DNA of 64,000 nt from Carnegiea gigantea. Lineage: Eukaryota; Streptophyta; Magnoliopsida; Caryophyllales; Cactaceae. The notes under the pieces are model-generated. The model made no database searches. It was given only the letters and a program-made list of their open reading frames with translations, and was not told the DNA's origin. Where the stretch lies: the NCBI GenBank assembly GCA_029747015.1, contig JAKOGI010000331.1:599501-663500 (forward strand). The letters are read 5' to 3'. The translations under genes were made by a program, and so were the position numbers. Positions 35,090 through 47,755 of this stretch are shown here, one piece after another. Positions within the stretch are counted from its first letter, which is position 1. Each line of letters opens with the position of its first letter.

Positions 35090-36490
35090 TGAAAATCACC
35101 AAGGCTAATTGAGCTACTTTTCATCATATGGCTTATCTCTTCATGATCACTTTCTTCATATTCATTATCCAATATAATTTCAACAATTACTTTGTTGTTA
35201 TTTAGGGTTAGGTCTAATGCCTTATCCTCACTATGCTCAACATAATGTACGCAACCCAAGGTTTCAATAAGCTTGTTATTCTTCCTATTTTTGCATTCAT
35301 TAGCATAATTTTCTATTTCTCTACATGCCCAGTATTTGCAGTTGTTTTTCCCTGCAGGAAAATAAGCTGCTTTCCTAAAAAATCTTCGTCTATTTGGACT
35401 TGGTTTGTTATAATATTTTCTTCTATATTTCTCTCCCCTTTGCTTATTAAAGCTCTTTTTCTTATAAGATTTTGTTCTTCTTTTTCTTTCAAGTTCCTTT
35501 CACAATTGGTGAGGAGAATCCCAGCTAGTTGGGAATTACTTCTTAATTTTCTTTTGATTTTGAAGATCAAGACATTGATTATTAACCCATTTTCTTAGTT
35601 AAAAGATTCTTGAACCAAGGGTATCATGTAGTATTTAGGTTCAAGATACTATCCATTCCTCTTTTTCAATACTCAAATATTTCTTCTCTGTTATGAGCTA
35701 CATATATGTTTAAGATATATCATATTTGACTAATTGAAGTAGGGCCAATTTCTTCAAAGGTTGTAGTTTTCCTTGGGATAAACCCAAAGGAAAAATTGAT
35801 TGTACGACATGTTGGAACGTACCTAGGTCTCATAACATGAGTATTTCTTCTAGAAGGTTCTCCAAATTCTTTCGGCTTATGAACAACATTATTAACTAGA
35901 TTAGTCTTTTTTTCACTTATGTCGAGTTCTTCTCTAATCTCATTAATCTCGTCTTCAACGACCATTTTACCATTCTTTTTAATCCTCTTTTCTTCTAACT
36001 TCTTCTAATGGTAAACGCATTAAATTTTTCAATTTAATCAAATTCATCTGCTAATATATTTCTTCTTCTAATTAGACATTATTTGTCTCTTCATTATTAT
36101 TAGATAACACTTCATGTTTATCACTTATTGCACTCATGATCCTATTTTTCTTCTGAATTTTGTTCTTTATTAAACAAGTTTTGCAGTTCTTTAAGAGTAT
36201 ACTGCTTATATTGCATCCTCTTCCTCTTTTTTTGTCTTTTCAGACGATTATTCAGTTGATTTTTCTCTAACTTCTTTTAGAATTTTTATATCATGCAAAG
36301 GAAATATATTTTTGTTTCTTGGATTTTGGAAAGGATATTTATGCTGAAAGAAAGTACTAATACTTAGATTAGATTTTCCACTGTGTTTGACTTCATTGAT
36401 TAAAGAAAGATTGATTACTGATAATTCTTTCTTAACATCTCTAATTTCAATCCTAATTTTTGCTAATTCGGCTTTTAATTCCAAAACTAT
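35090..36490 (-). pseudogene. Endogenous pararetrovirus N-terminal region and capsid protein
   Basis: Minus strand. The 5' part (open frame 36248-36484) is a coiled-coil-like helix (ELAKIRIEIRDVKKELSVI). Then comes 35720-35965, with REELDISEKK and a basic stretch. A capsid-type region follows and ends in a Lys-rich stretch and a Cys/His block near 35295-35340 (NCKYWACRE...YANEC), the remains of the capsid zinc knuckle. Acidic residues follow (35110-35230), as in other caulimovirid capsid proteins. The reading is broken by many stops. Confidence 0.65.
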
Positions 36491-36660
36491 ATCAATGATA
36501 TAGTTTAATTGAGGTGTTACTGAAGTTGTTCCTTATGGAGAGTGAATAATATGAGAATAATTAGAAGCAGGACAATTCGATGATGATTCAAGCATTGAAC
36601 ACAATTAATTAGCTTAATTAAGCCTTAATAGGCTTAGTAATTTTAGTTGTTTTTGATCAC

Positions 36661-36675
36661 ATGGCTCTGATACCA
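36661..36675 (-). other. Pararetrovirus tRNA-Met primer site
   Basis: On the minus strand TGGTATCAGAGCCAT is the initiator tRNA-Met site. Caulimovirids use it for minus-strand synthesis, and by convention it sets position 1 of their genome. It lies about 180 bp before the coiled-coil ORF, on the same strand as all the viral coding pieces. Confidence 0.8.
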
Positions 36676-36960
36676 GTTGAAAGAGGATCCCAAATATTGC
36701 TCATGTCAGAAATGGCACATGTACCAAATAAAATTATTCGAAAGCAAGTTTTTAAGGATTTGGGCAAAATGTGTAAGTATAAAAAGTTGTGGGCATACTT
36801 TATAAATTAAACTAGTAGCTTGGACTTGAAAATAGTTCACACAAAATTTTGAAGGACCTTTCTCCTAGTTACCTTTAAAAACTAATGGTTCTTAAAATAG
36901 TTTACAGTAAACTAAGGGTACCTTTATGTAGTTTCTCCTGATGACCGATGAACAAAAGAT
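36676..36960 (-). other. Pararetrovirus flank up to the copia junction
   Basis: AT-rich sequence without coding character lies between the viral primer site and the point where copia gag resumes. It may be viral leader from a second genome unit or filler produced at integration. The exact junction could not be placed. Confidence 0.35.
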
Positions 36961-39708
36961 TCTGTTGTTAGCAGGTGGATTAAGTTTCAAATGGAAGATA
37001 GTAAACCTATACTGCCTCAAATCCATGAATATGAAACCTTAGTTTCGGAGATTTTGGCTGAAGGAATGAAAATATGTGAATACTTGCAAGTTGGTGTTTT
37101 AGTTAAGAAACTGCCGCCATCTTATAAGAGGATTATCATGACCAATTAAAACACAACATGAAGAACTTCAACCTTAAGAATTGAGTGGACATATCAAGAT
37201 TGAGAGGAAAAGCAACTATAGAGCAAAGGTATTACACCCCTTGTTCTACAAATGATAACCTTCTTCAATCTTCTCTTAAATTTGATAGGCTCAAAGGGAG
37301 AAACTAGAGCTAGGAGGTCCAAAATTTTACAAAAGAGGGTTGAACAACTCATCAAGGTAAAAGATGAAAGCTCCTAAAAGAGTCCATGAGTCCAAATCAA
37401 TGGGAGTCTACTACACTTATGGAAAGGTCATACTTGCCAAGTATGGTCCTCAAAGGAAAGGCAAGCCACAAGCACGCCTTACTAAAGAGCTAAAAGTCAT
37501 TGCTGCTATGGTCTTAGAGGTAAACATAGTAGGTAATCCAGTTGAATGGATAGTGGACACTTATCTCTCTGAGCAAATATGTTCAATTCAGATCCTATTC
37601 AAGTAGATGAGAAGGTGAATGATGGTTAAGGAGCAATGTCTTGCATGTTCCTAAAATACGGAGGAATTTAATTTTGCTATATTCTTAAAAAGGTTGGCAT
37701 TGAAATGATGTTCGAATCTAATAAATGAATTCTGACTAGGGGTAATGATTTTATTAGCAAAGGCTGTGCTTCTAGTGCTAGAGTGTTTGCTGTTAACGCA
37801 ACCTGTGAGGTTGCTAATAATGTTTGGTATGTCTCTACTTTTGCTTATATCGTTGAGTCCTTGGAATGTGGCATGCTGAACTTGGACACTTGAATGTGGC
37901 TTCAATCAAATGACTAAAAACAATTGTTTTTAATTTCTAATTTATCTAATACTAAATGGGATAAACATCAAGTACGTGTAGAAGCCGAACATCCTAAGAA
38001 ACCCTGTAATAAATCAGTAGAAAGACAAACATATCTACTAGAATTAATTCATAGTGACTTGAGAGATTTCAAAAATACCATGAGTCGAGGTGGTCAAAGG
38101 TATTACATAACCTTCATAGATGACCACTTTAGATTCATTAAAGTCTACCTACTTAGAACAAAGGATAAGGATGAAGAGATATTTATAAAGTATAAGGCAG
38201 AGGTGGAAAAGTAGCCGGATAAAAAGATTAAAAGACTTAGGTCTGAAATGAGGAGAATATGATGCAAACACACTCAAAACTTTTTGTGAGAAAAATGGAA
38301 CAATACAGGAACCACAACCCCTTTTAAAAACCACGATAGAATGGGATTGCTGAATGAAAGAATAGGCCTTTTAAAGATAGGATGAATGTCATGCTTATTA
38401 ATTCCAGTTTACCTTATAATAAGTAGGGGGAGGCCATTCTTTCTACATGCCATGTTCTTCATAAAATACCTCATAAGAAACTAGACAAGACTTCCTATAA
38501 AATATGGAAGGGACATGCTCCTAACCTAAAATATCTTAAAGTGTGGGGTTGTCCAGCCAATGTTGGTATACTAATCCTCAAAGGACTAAAATAGGTTCTA
38601 AAACCATTGATTCTATTTTTATTGGCTATGATCAAAACAATACAGCTTATAGATTTATTCTTATTCATGAAAATGATTTGTTTGGTGCTATGCGTAAATC
38701 TAGAAATGTGAATTTTTTGAGAATGTGTTTCCTATGAAATCTTGTACTTCATGCATGTTGTCTATTGCACACTTGCACTATCTACTAGTACTACATCTAT
38801 TGGTAACAGTAAAAATGTTGAGCCTAGATGCAATAAGAGGCCCAAAGCTGAATCCTCTTCTAGCCTTAACTTCGTTACTATTTTCCTAACTAAAAATGTT
38901 AATATACATTACCTAGATAACTTAAATGAAAACTTTGTAGAAGTTCTTATCTTAAAAAAGGACCCTAAAAGCTATGAGGAAGCCATGAGATTAATAGGCA
39001 CTAAATTATAGAAAGAGGCTATTAATGATGAACTTGAGTCTATCATATCTAATCATATTTGGATATTAACTTATCTACCAAAGGGATGCAAGGCTTTATA
39101 CAGTAAATGGGTCTTTAAAAGGAAATTGAAAGCTAATGGGTTAATTGATAAGTTCAAAGCCAAATTTGTAGTGAAAGGCAATAATGAAAAGAAAGGTATG
39201 GATTACTTTGATACATACTCATCAATTATAAAGGTTGCCACAATTAGAGCACTAATTGCCCTCACACCATTGCATAGTTTGCTCATTCATCAATGAATAT
39301 GAAAACTGCTTTCTTGAGTAGAGACCTAGAAGAAGAGATTTACATGAGATAACCTGAGGGAATGACAGTCCCTGGACAAGAGTGTAAGGTATATAAACCC
39401 GAAAATTTTCTATATGGTCTAAAACAAGTACTGAAATAGTGGTATGAGAAATTTGATAAAACACTTTGGTCATATGGTTTTATGCTGAATAAATTTGATT
39501 CATGCCTGCATTCTAAATCTGATGAGCATAGTGTTGTCAATATATGCTTGTATGTTGATGATACACTTTTGGAACAAGCGTAGAAGCCATGAAGTTGTCT
39601 AAGGATTTTCTGATTTCTAAGTTTGAAATGAAGGACCTTAGTGAAGCCGATTTGATTTTTGGGGTCAAATTAAAAAAATTCTAAATTTGACTTTTTCCTT
39701 AATCAAAC
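36961..39708 (+). pseudogene. Ty1/copia gag (rest), protease, integrase and RT
   Basis: Gag resumes with KFQMEDSKPI and VGVLVKKLPPSYK near 36975-37135. The protease remnant is WIVDT near 37550. The GAG-pre-integrase block is HAELGHLNVASIK near 37867. The integrase core reads LIHSDLRDF (first Asp) near 38050, YYITFIDDHFRF near 38105 and a decayed remainder. RT starts near 39010 (KEAINDELESII), with WVFKRKLKANG near 39110 and DYFDTYSSI near 39205. After a frameshift, YVDD-type residues follow near 39550 (CLYVDDTL) and FEMKDLSEADLIFGVKL near 39620-39670. The order protease, integrase, RT is diagnostic of Ty1/copia. Many stops. It is cut at 39708 by a solo LTR. Confidence 0.85.
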
Positions 39709-42035
39709 TGTAACACCCCAAGCCCCTAGGACTAGGAGCGTTACCTTTTTTTAACTTCTTACATAAAATTTTGGAGCGAAACGGACAGAATTTCTCCTAA
39801 AAACTGATCATTTCTAAGCTAAAAGTCTTACAATAAACCCCTACAAATCAACGGAAGCGTAACACATTTAAAAGAAGCTCAACGGCTACACGCCGGAGTT
39901 CATAACTCAATGAGCCACTCACTCGGAGTACACCAAACAGAATAGTTCATTAATAAAGAAGAAATAAAATATACAACTCAACGGTTCACACAACCGGGGT
40001 ATTGGGGTTTGTATCCCAAAATATAACTAACTTTGACCAAGAAGATATCTAACTAATTAGATGGTTGGCTCATACGATCATACAGAGCGACCTTCATACC
40101 GTATGCATTACATGAACTACAATAATTGTTTACAAACGTTTACAAACTAAGAATACTCTACATGACTTCATTAAAGATGTAAGTAGGCACACATGACACC
40201 TTGCAAGCGAGAATAGACTCCATCTTGACATAGGTGACTCAACTTCTTCCTGTCACAAAGAAAACCTAGGGGGAAAAGGGGAAAGAGTAGTGGGATGAGT
40301 AATCACACGCTCAGTGAGTGTCTCCTGACCCCCTTAAAATCAAAACCGTTACAGACAATAATATCTTTAATAGTCACATATCACGTATTCATACTTTACT
40401 ATCACATTAGGCATTCATAAAACCCTTGTGGAAGGATCACTAAACATAAACTTTATTTTAACCACTCAAACATATTTCTAGATCCCTCAATGACTAAGTT
40501 CCTTTACTAACAAGCAGTTAAGCACGTAAGCAAGCATCGAGGGCTAAGCATAGGGATCTTTCTTTTTATAATATAACTTCTTAGCATTCTATTTAAACTA
40601 TACATGAAACATCATTCATATAATGTGCACATAAGGTTATCTCTTTTCATAATCATACTTTTCTTGGTATTTCATTCATATGATATACATAAGGCGCACA
40701 CACATTTCAAGTCTCATTCAAACCTCATTCATAGAGTATGCATGAAATATGATCATAAGGCTTCCTTTTTTATGATCATATCTTACTTAGCATCTCATTC
40801 AGAAGTTATACTCGGAATGTTCACATAAAGCTTTATTTTCATTAGCATACTTTACTTAGATCTCATTCATATGATATGCACAAGCATCCTTCTTTCTTCT
40901 TGTGCAAATAATTTGCTTAGCCTTACTTGAAATCTCATTCACTTTTCATTCATAAAAAAAGCATAGAACATGCACAGAAAACTTTTCTTCTTTTCTTGAA
41001 AACACTTTGCTTAGTCTCTTGAGGCCCATAAAAACTCTTTTCCTAGCCTCTTTGAGGCTCATTTTCATTAAAGGAAATCTCTTTCGTGTTGGTCGCAATA
41101 ATGACCCTTATAACTTTTCACATTTCATTCAACTGGCCTCTTAATGGCCATTGAAACTTTCTTTCTTCTGAAATACTTAAAATGGCAAAATGTCAACTGC
41201 TTTTCTTTGCTTATTAGGAAAATACATCTGGCATAAGATCATTACAGGGTGCTGATTGGGTGAGATCTATTCTCAACCCCATAGTGAGACCTAACGCTCA
41301 CGCTTAAGCTCTTACTCCGGGACGGCTACATATAACATATCGGACCATTGCCCTCGTCAGGGTCTTCTAGGGTCTCCTAGTACCAGGACTTATCTCCTAG
41401 GCTAACATCGTTCATAACATATTGTCCGAAGCACATTATCTTAGCCAATTGAAAGCGTATGGGCCATAACGGCTAATAATTTTGCTGCCTCTCATAGCGA
41501 AATCTTTTTTTCACACATCGCACTTTCTTTTCAATCAAATTCTTTAGGGATTCCCCCGTTCAAGCGAGTTCCTCCCAAAACGAAGTTCGTATAGCTAAAA
41601 TAGGCCATTGATTGCTAATAGTCATGGCTACTATTGTTTTGAAACACGAGAAACATTCTTTTTCAAAACAACACCTTCACACGGATAATGCATCTTAATA
41701 AAATAAACGAGGAGGGATTTACATATAGCACATTCAAGCACTTCATAATCATTTTAACATAATGAGCCACACACGGCCTCGCAATCCACACAATTGCGGT
41801 AATCACAACCCAGACTCCCTCCTCACATAGCAACCGACCACAGGACCTCGAACCACTCATAGTTCTAACTCAAACCGTCCAACTACCATCTTGGTTTCAA
41901 TTTCACAATCTAGTATTCTAATCATTATGATATACAGTAAAGCGATATGTAAACTTACATAACTTACCAATGCTTAACTTACAGCACAAACATATAACAA
42001 TAAGCAGTGCGCTGCAGCCAACGGTCATAACCATG

Positions 42036-42156
<121 letters not shown>

Positions 42157-42344
42157 TACTTAAAGACATTCATATGACCTTAACTTGAAACGAACGCTTA
42201 GTAAGCTGAGTTAAACTAACTAAGCATGCAACATGATTACACTCATGTATTGCAGTTAAGGGGGGTAAACATGCTCATTTCGTCATTCGAATGTTGTTTC
42301 CAAGCTACTTCACCAGTATAGTTCAACTAAATAGATAAGCATCG

Positions 42345-42665
42345 ATTCGAGGCGTTCGTTCATTATTTCGAGGTTACATTTCAAGCCTAATTAAGCCAGT
42401 TAAACATAATATGATTCAAGGCATTCGTTTAGCACATCGAAGTTACTATTCAAGCCTGATTCAGGCCATTTTGAGCATAATACGATTCAAGGCGTTCGTT
42501 TAGTACATTGAAGTTACTATCCAAGCCTAATTCAAACCATTTTGAGCATAATACGATTCTAGACGTTCGTAATCATTATTCGAATCCAAATAAGCCTCTT
42601 AAACATAATATGATTCAAGGCATTTGTTTATTACATCGAAGTTACTAATCAAGTCAAATTTTCAG
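42345..42665. repeat. Minisatellite inside the 4.16-kb LTR, about five units
   Basis: Units of roughly 62-66 bp share GATTCAAGGCGTTCGTTTA, then ACATCGAAGTTACTA and CAAGCCTAATT..GCC, then AGCATAATAC. Unit starts are near 42350, 42412, 42486, 42553 and 42612. They have diverged from one another, and a degenerate echo continues to about 42790. Confidence 0.75.
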
Positions 42666-43873
42666 GCATGTATTAACTGAATACACTGGAATCGATTCTA
42701 AACATGCATAACTCATTTCGAAGTTATTTTTCAAGCGTGAACTAACTAAACTAACATGTATCGATTCAAAGTCACTTTCGATTATTAATCAACCTAACTA
42801 ATATTTAACGATTTAAAGTCATTTTCGGGCATAAACTACCTAAACTTAGCATGCATGACAACATAAAGGGTTAAAACGCTTTCGAAACTACTAATATTTA
42901 GGAGGCGAGAAACACCCACCTTGACTCCAAGCTAGAGGACCTGATTCCTGGGCTAATTAGGGACATTTGAAGTTGAATTTGCATCCCAAACATACGTGTT
43001 GTTGGTGTTGATCACGGTGGTTCCCAAACCCTAGTCTGATGCTCTTATCTTGCCGCTCCTACTACTGCCTGTGCACAAGTTGGCCACCCAGTTGCTAGGG
43101 TGCTAGCGCCGGCCACTCTGATCACCAAAGCCGTGACCAGTTGCCGAAATCGCGCCCCACCATCGGCATAGACTATCGTGACCTCAATCTCTCTCTCTGT
43201 CTCATAGTCCCTCTCTCCATCACCCGATCTCTCTCTGATTGTGGTGGTTGCGGTGCTAGGACGGTCGTCGATGCACCGCCATCATCGCTGGCACCCCCTC
43301 TTTCTCCCTCCTTCGCTCAGCCTCTTTCTTTCTCTCTCTCTCTCCCTCGTGTGGTGGTCACGGGGCTAGGGTCTGAATCCCCCCCTGGTCGTGCGTGTTT
43401 TTGGGCTGAGAAAGAAGGGGTTGGCCCCCTTATTTGCTCTCTTTTTTCTTTTATTTTTAATTAATAATTCAATCAACTAAAATCGCTAATGCAATCTCGA
43501 ACATCTTATTCTGAACTCAAATCGATAACACAACCCTTCATCAATTACGTTCCCAAATATGACAAGGTTTGATTTATTAAACCTCGAAACTAATTCTACG
43601 GTTGACAACCTAATCGTATTCGGGTTCCTAATCGATTTAGTACTCGTTAATAATCTATATTAATGCATACTAAAAATCATCGAAAGATTTTCAAAACTAA
43701 TAATAACAATAATATTAATGATGATGAAAACATTCTTTTTACTAAAATTATCGTTCATATAAGCGCATCAGTAATGATTTAACTCGTATAGTTAATAAAA
43801 ATACGATTTTATAACGTAAAAAGCAAGACAGTCAGGTTAACTTAAAACAAAGAAGGTGGGTTCTTACACAAAC

Positions 43874-44610
43874 TCATTATGTTGAAAAGATTTTGAGAAA
43901 ATTTAATCACTTTGATGTAGACAACACGATATGATTCTAGTATACATTTTAAAAAGAATAAAAGAAATCAAGTTGCTCAATCAAAATGTGCTAAGATCAT
44001 AGGCAGTATAATGTTTGAATGAACTATACTGGACCTGGCATTACCTATGATGTCAGTTAATTGAGTAGGTGTACACATAATTCTAGCTGAGAGAATTGGA
44101 ATGCTCTTACTTATTTGCTTATATATCTAAAAGGTATTATGGATTAGGGTTTACATTATGATAAATACCCTTCAGCAGTAAAGGGATATACTGATGCAAA
44201 CGAGGACACATGAAAATGATGAGACAAAATCCACTAGTGGTTACGTGTTCACCTTAGCTGGAGGTGCAATGTCTTGGAAATCAACCAAATAATCATGTAC
44301 CACTAACTCAACCATGACATCTGAAATTGTTGCTTTTGAGTTTGCAGGTAGGGAAGCTGAGTGGCAGAGAGAATTGCTAGCAGATATGCCATTGTGGGAA
44401 AGCCAACTCCATCAGTTTTCTTGTATTGTGACAATCAAGCCTCTAGTGCAATGGCAAAGAATAGCGTCTATAACAAGAAAAGAAGACACATTCATTTGAG
44501 ATCCAATATTGTGAGAAACCTTATTAAGAATGGGGTCATATCTTTGGACTATATAAAGTCAGAGAGGAATTTGGTTGAGCCTCTGATTAGGGCTTGTTTA
44601 AGAGAATGAC
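43874..44610 (+). pseudogene. Ty1/copia RT end and RNase H (continuation)
   Basis: It continues directly from 39708 across the solo LTR with HYVEKILRKFNHFD. Then come a DANEDT remnant of the RNase H start near 44195, a TSEIVAFEFAGREAEW run (the STAEAEYxA region) near 44320, and VFLYCDNQASSAMAKN at 44420-44460 with the catalytic Asp. The HIHLRSNIVRNLI...ISLDYIKSERNLVEPL end of copia RNase H lies at 44490-44585. A frameshift near 44385 separates two open frames. Confidence 0.88.
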
Positions 44611-45215
44611 CATTGCAACATTGAGGGAGGTGGGCCTAAAGCATGTTGTATGAAGTTATCTATAGTGAAGCCCAACCCCTTAGGGTTCAATAGATCAACT
44701 GAATTATAGAATAATTCAATAAAGATACCACTAATGTCATACGTCCCTATGATGTTTTGTAGTGTAATCTTGATACATGAAAACCGTCTATGAGATAGAG
44801 GATGAGTTGTGCTCCTAATAGATCCATAACCTTATGGTGGTGTGTGGGGGATAGCACATACTTGATGGATTGACATATTTTAGCATGAAGGTGGGTTGCC
44901 TTCTATGAGAGTATGGTCTACTCTCTAGAGCACTATTGACCATCATGGAAAGGGCATAGGGATATTAACAGTGCCAAGTATTCACGTATCAGAATCAATA
45001 CTTTTGATAAGGCGAGTGAACTAGTGTAGATATCACACTTTCTTGCAAGATTCTACACTCATTCACCTAGCAACATATGATTCGATACTATAGTCACTCA
45101 GTGCATAGTTCAAGTCCACAAGACAATGACACTTAAACCTTTCTCCTTTTGCGCACCCAAGTTTTAAATAAAAGTTCTTTTTTTTTGCTTCCAAAATTTT
45201 GTATTATGTAGGGAA
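44611..45215 (+). other. Copia 3' untranslated region with polypurine tract
   Basis: About 600 bases without coding potential lie between the RNase H end and the 3' LTR, as is common in plant copia elements. The last bases, GTAGGGAA (45208-45215), are the polypurine tract candidate directly before TGTTGGGATTT. Confidence 0.6.
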
Positions 45216-45700
45216 TGTTGGGATTTAATCCAAAATTTTAGAGTTTTTAAGATGTTTGCAAGTGAAGAACCAGGGAATGAAAATCTTATCCCACATAGGA
45301 AAAATAGAGACCCGTTGAATAATATTTTGTCCTAAGGTATGGGTGGGCTAGGACACACACGCACTCTGGCCGAGGTGGGCTCAGCAAGGGCATAGGATGC
45401 GGCGCATTGTGGTGTTGTATTATAAATTATATCTTTATACAAAATCGTTAAGTCTTGGTAAGTATGAAATTCATTTTGTCAATATTTTCTTGCCTTCCAA
45501 AAATGATTCTATGATCATGTTTTTACTAATTCACTTTCAAGATTTTAGCTTCAATTCTAGTCATCTTGTTTACTTTTTTTTCCCCCTCTCAAATCCTCCT
45601 CTATAGATACTGCTTTCCTTTGGTTTTGAAAGACATACAAAAACATTTACCTCTCTTTTGTTTAACTCTTCCACAAGATGTTGGGTGTTCATTTGATATT
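45216..45700 (+). repeat. Copia 3' LTR (3' boundary unresolved)
   Basis: It begins TGTTGGGATTTAATCC, a very common start for plant copia LTRs, after a purine tract. TATTATAAATTATA near 45418 may be its TATA box. No 5' LTR is available for comparison, so the 3' boundary (set near 45700) is a guess from the expected size. Confidence 0.55.
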
Positions 45701-47415
45701 ATTTTTGCTCAGTTCTCCTTGAGTGCATGAGGATCACTAGGGCTGTGTAGCCTAGAGCTCAACCGCTAATGAGCAAAACTAAACCGGTAGTTGGGCATAA
45801 TTGATCTTTGAGTTAGTGTTTTCTACCACGCCATGACAATCACTCACTTAAATACAAATAAGATCGTTCTAATCCTCTCTTCTCTATCATTTTGGCTGAC
45901 GATTTGATTATGAGCATTATCCAGTAATTTATGTCCAACAAACCATAGTTAAATTAGTAAATGGATTCAAAAAAAGGCAAATCACCTTCACTAGGCATCA
46001 TATAGAACATAGTGGCTAAGTCAGGATATGATACACTCTCTCTTGGATCAACAGATGTAAAAGTGGCTCACCAAGCATCATATGGGACATAGAGGCTAAA
46101 TCAGATCCATATTAGTTACAAGCGAGTATACTATAGCTAGTGAATCATCAATAGTTTTGATACCCTTAAGATAATATTCCACAAACTAGGAGTTGGGTTT
46201 ATCAAAACTTGACGCAGCAAATCAAATCCATGCCACAAGCCATACTTATGGTATTAAAGCTACATTCAAGCCATTATTGAATAGGATAACGGTGAACTAA
46301 TTCAGGTACCTTGTTAAGGTGATCCTTAGACATTGTAGCAAACAATTAAGTACTCATAAGCTGATATAATCGAAGCTAAGAACTAAAAATTGTGTTCAAT
46401 TGTTGCACACCAGTAAAAAGACATGATTGGTGGTTGAATGATGTAGCCACCCAAGAAACCATGCAATTGATAAATGACAAGATAGGAGGTGAATTGGGTC
46501 CTCCCAAAGACAAAAATTCTCAACCTCTTTTTCTAAAATCGTCATGATGAAGGTCTTATATGAATTGTCCATAGGCTAGGGTTGATATGTATCATTCCAG
46601 ATAGAAGAGTAAGTGCATAGTCCACGAAGAATCATGGAAGAAAGACGAGGAATAAAGCCCTCCCTCAATTGGATCAAAGCGACAGGGGCAGGCATACTGA
46701 GCTATGGCAGCCCGAGTGACCTAGAAAGGAGGATAGCAGCCAGAGAACACAGGTGAATAGAAGAAAAGAGAGAGGTAAGTAACAAGGTTTGTATGTTTGT
46801 ACAGGAGATAGGCAAAGGAGGTGGCAGGAGAACCAAGTAGTAGCATGGCAGTGTCAACTTCGCTAGTAGAAGGAGTCAATAGCGATGACAACTCGATGGA
46901 AACTTGTAGTGTAGGTTCACCACCACTAGCCATGAAGATCTAAGGAGCAAAAATTTAGGTGTTTTCTTTAGGTGTACGGGATCAGGGCTATGATAGCATA
47001 TGAAGGTTTCGGTAATATGCGGCTTACCTAATCTAGAGGCAAGGCACTTGTATACATTGTCAGTAGGATACAATACAATTACGGAATTTCCCTTATCATT
47101 TATTAGGGGGAACCGACCTCTTTTTTTCGCCTTTAGGTGTGTAATGTGTCATAATATTATCTTTGATTTCTCAAATAATGGGATAGAATAAACGTTAATA
47201 CAATTCCTTTGAATCAAAACTGGTAATAGTACATCTAATTAATTAATATAAGAAACAAGAAAGGCTAAATCATGCTTATTTTTTTTCTCTAAGTCCTTGC
47301 TTAGCCATTTTGTGATTTAGTTAACAACTTTTCTAATCTTTTTTTATTATTGTCACTATCATTCTGGCTCTAGTATCCAAAAAGATCTATGTGGATAACA
47401 TTAGAATCGTCTTTA
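45701..47415. other. Intergenic, no recognised gene
   Basis: I see no convincing coding region. The minus-strand open frame 46721-46933 begins MASGGEPTLQVS and looks like a gene start, with 46876-47073 overlapping. Neither continues into a recognisable domain. Repeated words such as CATCATATGG/AGAACATAGTGGCTAA (46000, 46078) hint at a decayed repeat. Confidence 0.4.
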
Positions 47416-47755
47416 AAAATTTTCTAGAACATCAACAAGGAAATATTAAAAGAAGAGGATAAATTTGTATTTTGCTCCTGAAATCCAAGCTAATACATAG
47501 AGTACATCTAACGCAATTTAATAATAGACACAACCAGTAAGTTTAGGCAAGCCCCCCCCCCCCCCCCCAAAAAAAACCCCAAAAAAAAATTCTAGAACAT
47601 AAAGAAGGAAATATCTAGAGGAGAGGATAAATTTGTATTTTGCTCTTGAAATCCAAGCTAAGACATAGAGTACCTCGATGCTTTGACATCATCAAGGCAA
47701 CCTAATAACAAACATAACCAGTAAGTTTCGGTAAGCAGCCCCCCCCCCCCAAAAA
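47416..47755. repeat. Tandem duplication (about 170 bp x 2) ending in poly-C tracts
   Basis: Two units, about 47416-47583 and 47584-47755. They share TTCTAGAACAT, GAGGATAAATTTGTATTTTG, GAAATCCAAGCTAA and CCAGTAAGTTT, and each ends in a C run (47552-47568 and 47739-47750) followed by an A run. The second unit has an extra CTTTGACATCATCAAGG piece. The poly-C and poly-A ends are prone to slippage and sequencing error. Confidence 0.75.

Noticed and set aside
43141..43464. 107-residue open frame with a RDLNLSLCLIVPLS start
   Set aside because: It lies in the CT-rich part of the 4.16-kb LTR, has a Ser/Pro/Leu composition set by the base bias, and shows no domain.
46721..47073. Minus-strand frames starting MASGGEPTLQVS and MYPTDNVYKC
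   Set aside because: They look like a possible gene start but neither extends into a recognisable domain or splice partner, so they are mentioned only as part of an unassigned region.
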